From NCBI RefSeq assembly GCF_001641125.1, contig NZ_LWLP01000001.1, positions 190,079 through 254,078 on the forward strand: 64,000 nt of DNA, read 5' to 3'. This DNA is from Arthrobacter sp. OY3WO11. GTDB taxonomy: Bacteria > Actinomycetota > Actinomycetes > Actinomycetales > Micrococcaceae. Below are positions 9,576 through 17,673 of this stretch, in pieces (position 1 is the first letter of the stretch; each line of letters opens with the position of its first letter). The position numbers and the translations under genes were made by a program. The notes beneath the pieces are model-generated. The model was not told the origin of the DNA. It ran no database searches and saw only the letters and a list, made by a program, of their open reading frames with translations.

Positions 9576-11551
9576 AGCAACTCCTGCCGGCCGGCTTCCG
9601 GTGCCCGTCGACCAACAACGGTGCCTTCCGCGGCGGCCACATTGAACATGCCCAAATTCAACGCAAGCCTTCCGATTGCGGCCTTGGCTTTTCCAAAGCG
9701 TACGCCCGAATAATGCGCGAGGGTATCCTGGACCGCGGTCCTCGACGCCGTGGGCACAAAGCGTGCTGGCCGTTCGAGTGTTGGCACATGCCAGTAGACC
9801 GCCACGTCACCGAAGCCCGACCTCTCCAATGCCCGCTTCCACCCTGCGAGGGTGTATGGGCCCGGACGGGAACCCACTGAGCGCCTTACCTGCAAGCAGA
9901 TCCAGCCGCCTGGCCGGAGGGACGCGGCAGCGCTGGCAAACAGGCGCGCGTCCGGTTCGGAGAGCAGGACGACGTCGAATTCGTTGGCTGGGGCGGGTCC
10001 GGGAGCTGCCTCGATACGCCGCGCGGACGGATCCAGCAGGCTGATTGCCGCCACCGCGTCGCTGCTGAGCCCGCCTCCATAGCCGAGCTTCTCAGGTTGG
10101 CTTACGGGAAGCAGGAAGCGCCAATCCAGCAGCGTCCACAGATGCAGGGGGAGCGGTTCCGTGCCGGCTTGATCGTCCATTTCCTTGGGCGCTGCGACGT
10201 TCCACAAGAGCCCGCTGGCCTTCACTCGGACCTGGGACTCTGATTGGCTGGCATCCAGGACGTGCGCTGAGGGAATTTCCTCGGCCAGCTCCAGATACGC
10301 TTTTCGCCACTCCTCCAGTTTCTGGGGAGTGTGTTCACCCTTCCTGGCAAACATGACCTCGCCGGGGACGTCAAGGACCAGGACGAGGTCAGGGAGTGGC
10401 TGGAACCGCAGGGCCAGCGCATCCGTCAACGCAGCCAGGCGGCTATCCGCCCTCGAACCGGGGAGCAGGACATCGAATGCGAGGCGGTCCATCAGTACCA
10501 CGCGGCCCCGGAGGGAGTAGTACCTGGCGGCAAGTCCGGCGCGGAATATCCGGAATACCTTCCTGACCAGGAACCCGCCGCGGATCTTCTGAAGCCAACG
10601 GTCCAGGGGACTGCTGGACCACAGCCCCATGTAGACGTAGGCAGAGGGCAGGGGGCAGCTGGAGCGAAGGCCGTGGAGCAGGGTGGTCTTGCCCGCCCCG
10701 TCGGGGGCCAGCACTCCTGCCACCGGTCCGCGGCCCTTGAGCTTGGGGCCGACCCGCCTCAGCACCCTGTTGCCCGAGCTGGTAAGCCACGGCGGAACCC
10801 TTGTACCGGTCCAACGGCTTTTCAGGTCAGCCGCGGTGGCAGGGACGTCATCGAAATTTTCTGACTGCAGCAGGTTGAGAAGCTTTCCCGCTGTTCCGGT
10901 CCCGAATTTCCGGTCCAAGAACAGGGCTATCGGGTTTTCGGCCGTCGCCACGGCAGCTGCGGCCCCGGCTGCCGGGACCTTGGCGGGAGTAATTGCACCC
11001 TTGTCGAGCACCAGGTGCAGGATGTGGAGCCAGGCCTGGTCCTGGATTTCGGGCAGCCACAACGGCCCCAAGGCCACACGCCGCTTGAGGCAGTCGGCGG
11101 CCAGTGCAGTCCCGAGCTCCTGGAACTGCCCAAAACTGATGTCCGAAACCACGTCCAGTTTGATCCAAAGATCCTCGTCGGCGAGGTAACGGAAGTAGAA
11201 GCGGTGGCTCCCGTGGCCCAGTGCTACCACGCGCCGGAACCCCACACCGGCAAGATGGCGGTCCAGGCCGGGCACCAGTTCAGCGGAAACAAGCAGGTCA
11301 ACGTCCCCCGCCGGCCGCACCAGGTCGTCCTCACCCCGCAGCAGAACCCACGGCAGTCCGGATTTATCGAGTTCCCGGAACACGGTAATCAGCGCCGGAT
11401 TAACCTCTGGAATGGCGCCTGCATTAATGCCATGTGGATATTTGCTGGCAAATTCCGACTCAGAATAGGAAACCGGAAGTCGGGGGGAATTTGACAATTC
11501 GCTCACCACTTCTTGATAGTTTTGAATTTCGACGGCGCCTGTCCGCTGCAC
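9572..11551 (-). CDS. Three-part fusion: nucleotidyltransferase-like, thymidylate-kinase-like P-loop, methyltransferase-like
   Basis: Unusual 659-aa protein. Residues ~50-200 look like a minimal nucleotidyltransferase: GDVDLLV at 82-88 gives the paired aspartates and KLDVVSD near 131 a third. Residues ~270-460 form a P-loop kinase of thymidylate-kinase type: Walker A APDGAGKTT near 280, a DRLAFDVLLPGSRAD stretch resembling the DR(Y) lid region, and LVLVLDVPGEVMFARKGEHT. Residues ~490-640 resemble a degraded SAM methyltransferase (FDVVLLSEPD, then SLRPGGWICLQV), but no glycine-rich SAM loop is clear. The listed start is a GTG without a visible ribosome site and the real start may be further in. 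Operon with the phosphotransferase. It may prime, activate or decorate a polysaccharide, but the function is unknown. Confidence 0.7.
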   Translation of the reverse strand: MQRTGAVEIQNYQEVVSELSNSPRLPVSYSESEFASKYPHGINAGAIPEVNPALITVFRELDKSGLPWVLLRGEDDLVRPAGDVDLLVSAELVPGLDRHLAGVGFRRVVALGHGSHRFYFRYLADEDLWIKLDVVSDISFGQFQELGTALAADCLKRRVALGPLWLPEIQDQAWLHILHLVLDKGAITPAKVPAAGAAAAVATAENPIALFLDRKFGTGTAGKLLNLLQSENFDDVPATAADLKSRWTGTRVPPWLTSSGNRVLRRVGPKLKGRGPVAGVLAPDGAGKTTLLHGLRSSCPLPSAYVYMGLWSSSPLDRWLQKIRGGFLVRKVFRIFRAGLAARYYSLRGRVVLMDRLAFDVLLPGSRADSRLAALTDALALRFQPLPDLVLVLDVPGEVMFARKGEHTPQKLEEWRKAYLELAEEIPSAHVLDASQSESQVRVKASGLLWNVAAPKEMDDQAGTEPLPLHLWTLLDWRFLLPVSQPEKLGYGGGLSSDAVAAISLLDPSARRIEAAPGPAPANEFDVVLLSEPDARLFASAAASLRPGGWICLQVRRSVGSRPGPYTLAGWKRALERSGFGDVAVYWHVPTLERPARFVPTASRTAVQDTLAHYSGVRFGKAKAAIGRLALNLGMFNVAAAEGTVVGRRAPEAGRQELL

Positions 11552-11598
11552 GCAGGCAAGGCACCGCTGATCCGATGGCAGTCCCGAGAGCCTACCCC

Positions 11599-11766
11599 CT
11601 ACCTAATGGGGTGGCACGAGTAGTGGGTACTCACATTTTCTGGCCCGGAATCCCTGAACTACGTAGGTAAAGGGCATCCTGCTGCCGTCTCGGCCGGGCA
11701 TAGGTAGCCCGCCGGCTGTCGTGGGCATTAGGTAGGGGAGGTAGAGGACTGCGGGCCATTAGGTAG
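11599..11766. repeat. Array of CATTAGGTAG repeats upstream of the LAL regulator
   Basis: CTACCTAATGG at 11599-11609 is the exact inverted copy of CCATTAGGTAG at 11756-11766. CATTAGGTAG occurs again at 11726-11735 and a shortened CATAGGTAG at 11699-11707, with a weaker ACGTAGGTA near 11660. The array lies in a 458-base gap between the divergent fusion gene and the LuxR-type regulator, a normal place for operators. A plausible promoter region with TATATT near 11860 follows. Binding by the adjacent regulator is inference. Confidence 0.65.
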
Positions 11767-12009
11767 GTAGGGCATTCGCTCTCCTCTTGAGGAAAAGCAG
11801 GGGTGATCTTGATCAAATACTAAGTGAACGATATATGGCGCTTTGCATAAATTCGGGGCTATATTCGCTTAACGGCTGGGAACCGTGCTGGAGGTGCAAG
11901 CCGACAGCCTGCCGACCCAATGGTTATATCCGTAACCGGATGGCGGCATGCAGTACTGGACAACTACTAACGAAAGAATTTGGTCTCCTTCTTCGAGGAT
12001 TGGGGACCC

Positions 12010-14700
12010 ATGTCATTGTTAGGGCGAAACAAGGAGCTGGATAGGCTTCTTTCGGTGATCCGCGGTCCCAAGGACACGGCCCTGGCGGTGATCGGTGGCC
12101 ACGGGGTTGGAAAGTCGGCCTTGCTTTCAGAAATCCCCACGCTTTCCGACTACAAAACCGTCTTCCTCGGAGCAAGCGCGTTCGAATCCGACTGGCCGTT
12201 GTCCGGTGTCACTGCCCTCCTCAACGCCATGGATGATCCCGTACTCAACAGAATTGCTGATGAGCTCCTGCGCGACACCGCCGGATCCCTGGACGTGCCG
12301 GCCATTTCCTCAATGCTCCTCAACGGCCTGCACCAGCGTGCATCCTCCCGGACTGTCATCGTTATTGACGACGCAGACCAGCTGGATCCGGGCAGCCAGG
12401 CTGTTATCGGTTTCCTGGCCCGCCGCTTGTCCGGAACGGACATTGCCATGTTCGTCTGCCTGCGTGACGAGACACCTGACAGCCCTTTCAGCGGCCTGGC
12501 CGTGCTGCACCTCCAGGCGCTGAGCTACAGCGATACCGTGCGGATGCTTGAGGCAATCCCCGCACGGCAAACCACGACGGCGGCCGCCCACGCGGTTGCC
12601 GCAGCAACCCGTGGAAACCCGCTCGCCGCCGTCGAACTTTATGCCCGGCTGCTGGGACGGCAGGCGGAGGGAAAGTTCGCCCTCCCGGTTCCCCTGCCCG
12701 GCAACGGCAGCTTCGAGGCGGAGTTCGCCTTGGTGGTGGGCGGACTTACCGCCCCGGCACGGAACGTGCTGGATCTCCTGTCCCTCTCATGCCGGAGCGA
12801 CATCACCACGCTGGAAAAAATCAGCAAGGACGTGTGGACCGGCGTGGATGAACTGCTGGCCTGCGGGATCGTGCACCGCACTGGCCCGCACCTTGCAATC
12901 CGGGACCAGCTGCTTCGCGGGTACGTCTTTGGCGCCATGACGCCGGCAGTCCGAACGGCCAACCACCGGGCATTGGCGGACGCGTGCCAGGACACTGACC
13001 CGTACGCCCGCAGGTGGCATCTGAGCTTCACGGCGCTGGAACGGCAGACCCCGTTCGGTTTGCTCCGCCATGCCGTAGACCTGATCCGGGGCGGCGAACT
13101 GTCCTTCGCCGTGGAGTACGTTGAACGCGCCCTGACCATCAATCCCTGGGAGGCGGAAACTGCGGCACGCCTGGCGGCGATCGCTGAACTGCTGTTCAAC
13201 CGGGGTGAGTTCGTTTACGCCCGGCGCTACCTGGAGTGGGCACAGCGGGTGACCCGGAATCCCGCCTTGATCCTTCGGCTGACAGGGCTCTCCTTCGAAA
13301 TCGACTTCATCCAGGGGGGAGCAGTCCGGTCCAGCATGGTGCTGCGCCTCGTGAAGGAATTCGGTCAGCACGATCCTTCCTTCGCCGCCAATCTCCTCGC
13401 CGTCGCCGCGGTGTATTACGCGGAACGCTGGGAATTCCAGGATGCGTGCGAGCTTCTCCAGTACGCCGGCAATTTCCAGGAAGCGGCATCAGCCGAATGC
13501 CTCGAGCTCACGGAGCGTGCCCGGCTGCTCACCGAGTCCACCAACGGCGACGGAGTCCAGTCCGGACGCAAGTACACCCTGGAGGGCGGCTCCGTGGCCG
13601 GCCTCCTCATCCAGGGCCGTGCCTTCAGCTACGCGGAGCGCTACGACCAGGCGCAGGAGCTCTTTGCCATGGTGCGGACCTCTACACGGGACGCCCACGT
13701 GAACTGGCGGGAAACCGCCCTGTTCCTGGCTGTGGACAACGAGATCAGGGCCGGAAACGTCCGGACGGCGAGCAAGCTGATGGATGATCTTGAACTTTTT
13801 GAACCTGAGTTCAAGTACCACCGCGGCCTCCGCCACGTTTTCCGGGTCTGGCGCGCCCACGCGCTGGGGGATGAAACCCTCGCCCACAGTTACGCGGCTG
13901 AGGCACAACGCTTCGCCGGCGCCGAAAGCCACCCGGCCATCACCGCCCAGCTTGCTGCGTGGCAGGGCCACTTCGCACTTCTTCGGGGTGACCTGGCAGA
14001 ATCCCTTGCCCAGCTTTCACGCGCGGCTGAGATTGGCACAAAATTCACCAATCCCACGTTGCTGCGGTGCGATGCGGACCTCGTGGAGGTACTGGTCCGG
14101 CTGGGACGCCACCGGGAAGCCACCCAGGCCCTCCTCAGCCTGGAGAGCCGTTCCGTCGGGTTACGCTCCCCGTGGCTGATGATGGCGGTTGCCCGCAGCC
14201 GTGCCATCCTGGCGGACGGTGAGCAGTCGCTGCAATTGTTCGGCCAGGCCCTGGACAGCAGGAACTCGCGGGATTCGTTGCTTGAACGGGCAAGGACCAT
14301 GCTTTGTTATGCAGAACGGCTGAAGGCACTTGGCCGCCTGCGGGACGCCCGCGACGGTCTTCTGCGGGCCAAGGTCATGTTCGACGAAGTTAGTGCCAAC
14401 GCGTGGATCCAGCACGTGGACGCGCTCCTGCTGGACGAACGGGTGGAAGCACCAGGCCCTCAGGGAAACCCGGCCATGCTGCTGCTCGCTGACCACGAAC
14501 GCGTCCTGGCAAGAATGGTTGCCCGGGGCATGCGCAACAAGGAGATCGCATCCACCCTCTTCGTTTCCGTGAGGACCGTCGAGGTGCGGCTGACCGCCAT
14601 CTACCGCAAACTCGGGGTTGAGTCACGCGCCCAGCTGACTGCCCTGGCTGCCAGCAAGGAAAAGTCAGCTCCTGAGCCGTACATCCTGCCGGTCCTCTAG
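12010..14700 (+). CDS. Large ATP-binding LuxR-family transcription regulator (LAL type)
   Basis: Cytoplasmic regulator of 896 aa. The N-terminus carries an AAA/STAND-like ATPase with Walker A GGHGVGKSALL (about residues 30-40) and Walker B TVIVIDDADQL (about 115-125). The middle ~500 residues are helical and repeat-like (TPR-type). The C-terminus is a LuxR helix-turn-helix (MRNKEIASTLFVSVRTVEVR, near residues 845-865). The ATG at 12010 was preferred over the TTG at 11980 because of the GAGGA ten bases upstream. It sits between the two halves of the polysaccharide locus and probably controls it, perhaps through the repeat array just upstream. The inducer is unknown. Confidence 0.85.
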   Translation: MSLLGRNKELDRLLSVIRGPKDTALAVIGGHGVGKSALLSEIPTLSDYKTVFLGASAFESDWPLSGVTALLNAMDDPVLNRIADELLRDTAGSLDVPAISSMLLNGLHQRASSRTVIVIDDADQLDPGSQAVIGFLARRLSGTDIAMFVCLRDETPDSPFSGLAVLHLQALSYSDTVRMLEAIPARQTTTAAAHAVAAATRGNPLAAVELYARLLGRQAEGKFALPVPLPGNGSFEAEFALVVGGLTAPARNVLDLLSLSCRSDITTLEKISKDVWTGVDELLACGIVHRTGPHLAIRDQLLRGYVFGAMTPAVRTANHRALADACQDTDPYARRWHLSFTALERQTPFGLLRHAVDLIRGGELSFAVEYVERALTINPWEAETAARLAAIAELLFNRGEFVYARRYLEWAQRVTRNPALILRLTGLSFEIDFIQGGAVRSSMVLRLVKEFGQHDPSFAANLLAVAAVYYAERWEFQDACELLQYAGNFQEAASAECLELTERARLLTESTNGDGVQSGRKYTLEGGSVAGLLIQGRAFSYAERYDQAQELFAMVRTSTRDAHVNWRETALFLAVDNEIRAGNVRTASKLMDDLELFEPEFKYHRGLRHVFRVWRAHALGDETLAHSYAAEAQRFAGAESHPAITAQLAAWQGHFALLRGDLAESLAQLSRAAEIGTKFTNPTLLRCDADLVEVLVRLGRHREATQALLSLESRSVGLRSPWLMMAVARSRAILADGEQSLQLFGQALDSRNSRDSLLERARTMLCYAERLKALGRLRDARDGLLRAKVMFDEVSANAWIQHVDALLLDERVEAPGPQGNPAMLLLADHERVLARMVARGMRNKEIASTLFVSVRTVEVRLTAIYRKLGVESRAQLTALAASKEKSAPEPYILPVL

Positions 14701-14748
14701 TGCCGGCTGCAGCTGCTGCAGCTACCCGCATTATCCACAATATTCCTT

Positions 14749-14772
14749 CGCGGGACCCACAAAGGGCCCGCG
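14749..14772 (+). terminator. Possible terminator after the LAL regulator
   Basis: Nine-base-pair GC stem (CGCGGG-CCC with GGGCCCGCG) with one bulged A and a five-base loop, 50 bases after the stop. No T run follows, as is common in actinobacteria. Confidence 0.45.
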
Positions 14773-14852
14773 CAAACCCTCCGCAGGTGGCTTTCCGTGA
14801 CTAATTTTGCTTCACGGCAAGAGCACAAGCGGACATACCGGAAGGGGTCACC

Positions 14853-16451
14853 ATGGCAGAAGCACCCGTCACCGGACAGCGGCGTCCCATGCTTTACGGG
14901 ACCAAACGCTCAGCGCTTACCGGCAGCCTGGCAGGCGAACGCCCTGCCTTTGCGGGAGACGGTCCTGCCCCGGGAGTATCTCCCGGTTACCGCCCCGCCG
15001 TCAGACTCGTCCCCCCGGAGCAGGGCCGTAAGGCGTCCTCCGCGGACTGGATTTCAGTCCACATCAACCTGTTGCGTGTCACGGACTCGCTCCTGATCGC
15101 CGGGGCAGTCGCTCTCGGCTACCACCTCGCCAGTCCAGGGCTTCTGAGCAGGACATCAACGGCCGCCGGAATCGCGGCCAGCGTTGCGCTGGCGCTGATC
15201 TGGATCGCTGCACTGGAAATTTACAGGACACGCGATCCGAAAGTCCTGGGGGTCGGTGCAGACGAGTACAAGCGGGTCATTTCGGCCACCTTCCGGCTCT
15301 TTGGATTAATCGCCATCGGTTCGGTCGTCTTCTCGATCCAGAGCGGTGCCACCATGTTCGCCGTTTCCTTGCCGGTGGGAATCCTGTCGCTGACCGCGAA
15401 CCGCTGGCTTTTCCGGCGCCGGCTGGCGACCGAAAAAGCGAAGGGACGGCACCTGTCACGGGCCATCGTTGTCGGTGAACCTGAGGACGTCCGCTACGTG
15501 GTCCAACAGATCGAAAAGAAATCCGGCCCCGTCTACAAGATCCTCGGCGTGTGCCTTCCCGGTTCACGCCGGGGGGCCAGGCTGCGCGTGGGCGAGCAGC
15601 TGGTGCCGGTCCTTTCTTCCACTGATGACATTTCCCGGACGGCACGCCTCGCGCAGGCCGATGCCGTGATCGTTGCCGGGCCCCTCCCGGGCGGCAACAA
15701 GTTCATCCGGGAACTGGGGTGGAGGCTGGAAGAGTGCTCTGCCGAGATGGTGCTGGCAGCGACCCTCACGAACGTCGCGGGGCCCCGTATCCACTGGCGC
15801 CCGGTGGAAGGGCTTCCGCTGATGCACGTGGACATTCCCCAGTATTCCGGTGGCAAACACGTCCTCAAGCGGGTCATGGACGTTGTCCTTGCCGGTGCCG
15901 CGATCACCGCACTTTCGCCACTGTTGTTGCTCCTTGCCGTCATCGTCCGGCTGGACAGCCCGGGTCCCGTCCTGTTCCGCCAGGACCGCATCGGCAAGGG
16001 TGGCGAAACCTTCGGCATGTACAAGTTCCGGTCCATGGTGGTCGATGCTGAGGAGCGCCAGGCCGTGCTGCACGACACCAACGAGGGCGCCGGGGTCCTG
16101 TTCAAGATGCGCAATGATCCCCGGGTCACGCGGTGCGGGCGGTGGATGCGGAAGTACTCCCTGGACGAACTCCCGCAGCTCTGGAACGTCGTCCTCGGCG
16201 ACATGAGCATGGTGGGCCCGCGCCCTCCCCTTGCACGCGAAGTCAGCGGATACGAGCAGCACACCCACCGGCGCCTCCTCATCAAGCCCGGCCTCACTGG
16301 CCTCTGGCAGATCAACGGGCGCTCGGACCTGTCCTGGGACGAGGCCGTGCGCCTGGACCTCTACTACGTCGAAAACTGGTCAATCCCAGGTGACCTGCTG
16401 ATCTTGTGGCGGACATTCCGTGCCGTCATCCAGCCTTCCGGCGCCTACTGA
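14853..16451 (+). CDS. Polyprenyl-phosphate glycosylphosphotransferase (WbaP/WcaJ-like initiating transferase)
   Basis: Initiating sugar transferase of 532 aa. It transfers a sugar-1-phosphate from a nucleotide sugar to undecaprenyl phosphate at the membrane. The N-terminal half has about four to five membrane helices and a CoA-binding-like domain (RAIVVGEPEDVRYVVQQIE). The C-terminal catalytic domain starts at KRVMDVVLAGAAITALSPLL and contains the hallmark motifs PVLFRQDRIGKGGETFGMYK, KYSLDELPQLWNVVLGDMS and VGPRPPL. It starts at an ATG after GGAAGGGG. It is 22 bases from the oxidoreductase gene, so it starts a four-gene operon. The transferred sugar is not predictable. Confidence 0.92.
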   Translation: MAEAPVTGQRRPMLYGTKRSALTGSLAGERPAFAGDGPAPGVSPGYRPAVRLVPPEQGRKASSADWISVHINLLRVTDSLLIAGAVALGYHLASPGLLSRTSTAAGIAASVALALIWIAALEIYRTRDPKVLGVGADEYKRVISATFRLFGLIAIGSVVFSIQSGATMFAVSLPVGILSLTANRWLFRRRLATEKAKGRHLSRAIVVGEPEDVRYVVQQIEKKSGPVYKILGVCLPGSRRGARLRVGEQLVPVLSSTDDISRTARLAQADAVIVAGPLPGGNKFIRELGWRLEECSAEMVLAATLTNVAGPRIHWRPVEGLPLMHVDIPQYSGGKHVLKRVMDVVLAGAAITALSPLLLLLAVIVRLDSPGPVLFRQDRIGKGGETFGMYKFRSMVVDAEERQAVLHDTNEGAGVLFKMRNDPRVTRCGRWMRKYSLDELPQLWNVVLGDMSMVGPRPPLAREVSGYEQHTHRRLLIKPGLTGLWQINGRSDLSWDEAVRLDLYYVENWSIPGDLLILWRTFRAVIQPSGAY

Positions 16452-16472
16452 CGGCGCCTACTGACAAAGAGG

Positions 16473-17624
16473 ATGAGAATGGAAGCTTTCGCTAAGGACT
16501 TCAGCCACGGCAGGGACCGTGTGAACGCAGACAGGTTACGTATCGCGGTGGTTGGCGCAGGTTCCCGGGGAGCGGGCATGGCCGAAACTCTTCAGGCCAG
16601 CCCGGACTGGGACCTGGCAGCCATCTGCGACGTGGACTCCCGCCGGGCCGGCATAGTCTCGGAAAAGCTTGGCGGGGCGCCTTGGTTTGAGGCCATCGAT
16701 GAATTGCTGGACAGTGTGGAAGTGGATGCGGTGGCCATCGCCACGCCCCTCCGCGCCCTGTTCGGAACCGGAATGACTGCGCTGCGGGCCGGCAAGCACG
16801 TCCTGGTGGAACAGCCATTGGCGGACAGCCTGGAGCGCGGGCAGGAGATGGCTGCCGAGGCGGACGCCAAGGGCGTCGTGCTGATGGCAAACAAAGCCCA
16901 GTGTTTCGAGCCTGCCGTGCAAAAGATGCAGAAGCTGGTGGGTAGCGGATCACTGGGCGATATCCTCTTCGTCGAAGCGGTGCGGACCGAAAGCAACCTG
17001 TCCCGGACTGACCGGGACGTCTTCTGGGACCTGGCCCCGGACAGCCTTGCCCTCCTTGACTACGTGTTCGCCGGGCGGCTTAATCCCCAAGGAGTTTCGG
17101 CACTTGGGGGTGACCCGCTGGGAACCGGCCGCGACTGTGTTGGCCACGTGATTTTCCGGCTTCCCAACGACGCCACGGTGCACCTGCACGTCAACAATCT
17201 GAGCCGAGTGAAAAGCCATCAGCTGGTCATTGCAGGTTCGCAGCTTGTCCTGGTGTGGGATGCCATGCTTCCACAGGAACAACTGGGCATCTTCGACTCC
17301 GATTCATCCACGCAGCAGCGCCGGCGCTCCCCCTACTGGGCAGAGCCGGGCGCACTTCAGGTGCCGGCCGAAGATGGAACGGTGCCCGCCTTCGGGCAGG
17401 AGGCGCGGGACCGCGTGGCTGCCGAGTTTGCCCGCCGCGCGCGCGGCCACGAGAGGGCACCGTCCACGAATACTTCCGGCCTGCGGGTCCTTGGCATGTT
17501 GGAGGCCGTTACCCGCAGCAGGGGCCTCGAAGGCCAGGCATCGAGTATCTACGTACCAGGGCCCGAGGATTACCAGCACCAGGCTGCAGGATCCTGGCTT
17601 GAAAGCGTCCTGTGGTCCAGGTGA
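16473..17624 (+). CDS. Gfo/Idh/MocA-family oxidoreductase with altered catalytic motifs
   Basis: NAD(P)-binding protein of 383 aa. The Rossmann motif VVGAGSRGAG is intact near the N-terminus. The family EKP motif reads EQP (Gln114 where Lys is expected). The second-domain motif, usually with His in WDL-x-PHD, reads WDLAPDS (residues 185-191). The histidine-bearing loop expected before the P-A-V helix reads NKAQCFEPAV. The protein may therefore be inactive as a dehydrogenase or act differently. Typical relatives (WlbA/WbpB) oxidise UDP-sugar acids in operons with a DegT enzyme and an acyltransferase, exactly the neighbours here. The start could also be the ATG two codons later. Confidence 0.85.
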   Translation: MRMEAFAKDFSHGRDRVNADRLRIAVVGAGSRGAGMAETLQASPDWDLAAICDVDSRRAGIVSEKLGGAPWFEAIDELLDSVEVDAVAIATPLRALFGTGMTALRAGKHVLVEQPLADSLERGQEMAAEADAKGVVLMANKAQCFEPAVQKMQKLVGSGSLGDILFVEAVRTESNLSRTDRDVFWDLAPDSLALLDYVFAGRLNPQGVSALGGDPLGTGRDCVGHVIFRLPNDATVHLHVNNLSRVKSHQLVIAGSQLVLVWDAMLPQEQLGIFDSDSSTQQRRRSPYWAEPGALQVPAEDGTVPAFGQEARDRVAAEFARRARGHERAPSTNTSGLRVLGMLEAVTRSRGLEGQASSIYVPGPEDYQHQAAGSWLESVLWSR

Positions 17625-17673
17625 CACGAACTGCCGGTCTTCGTTCCGTTCCTCCTAGGAAAGATGGTGCCTC

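Noticed and set aside
14731..14739. Perfect TTATCCACA after the LAL regulator gene
   Set aside because: Single isolated box far from the origin; expected by chance in a window of this size.
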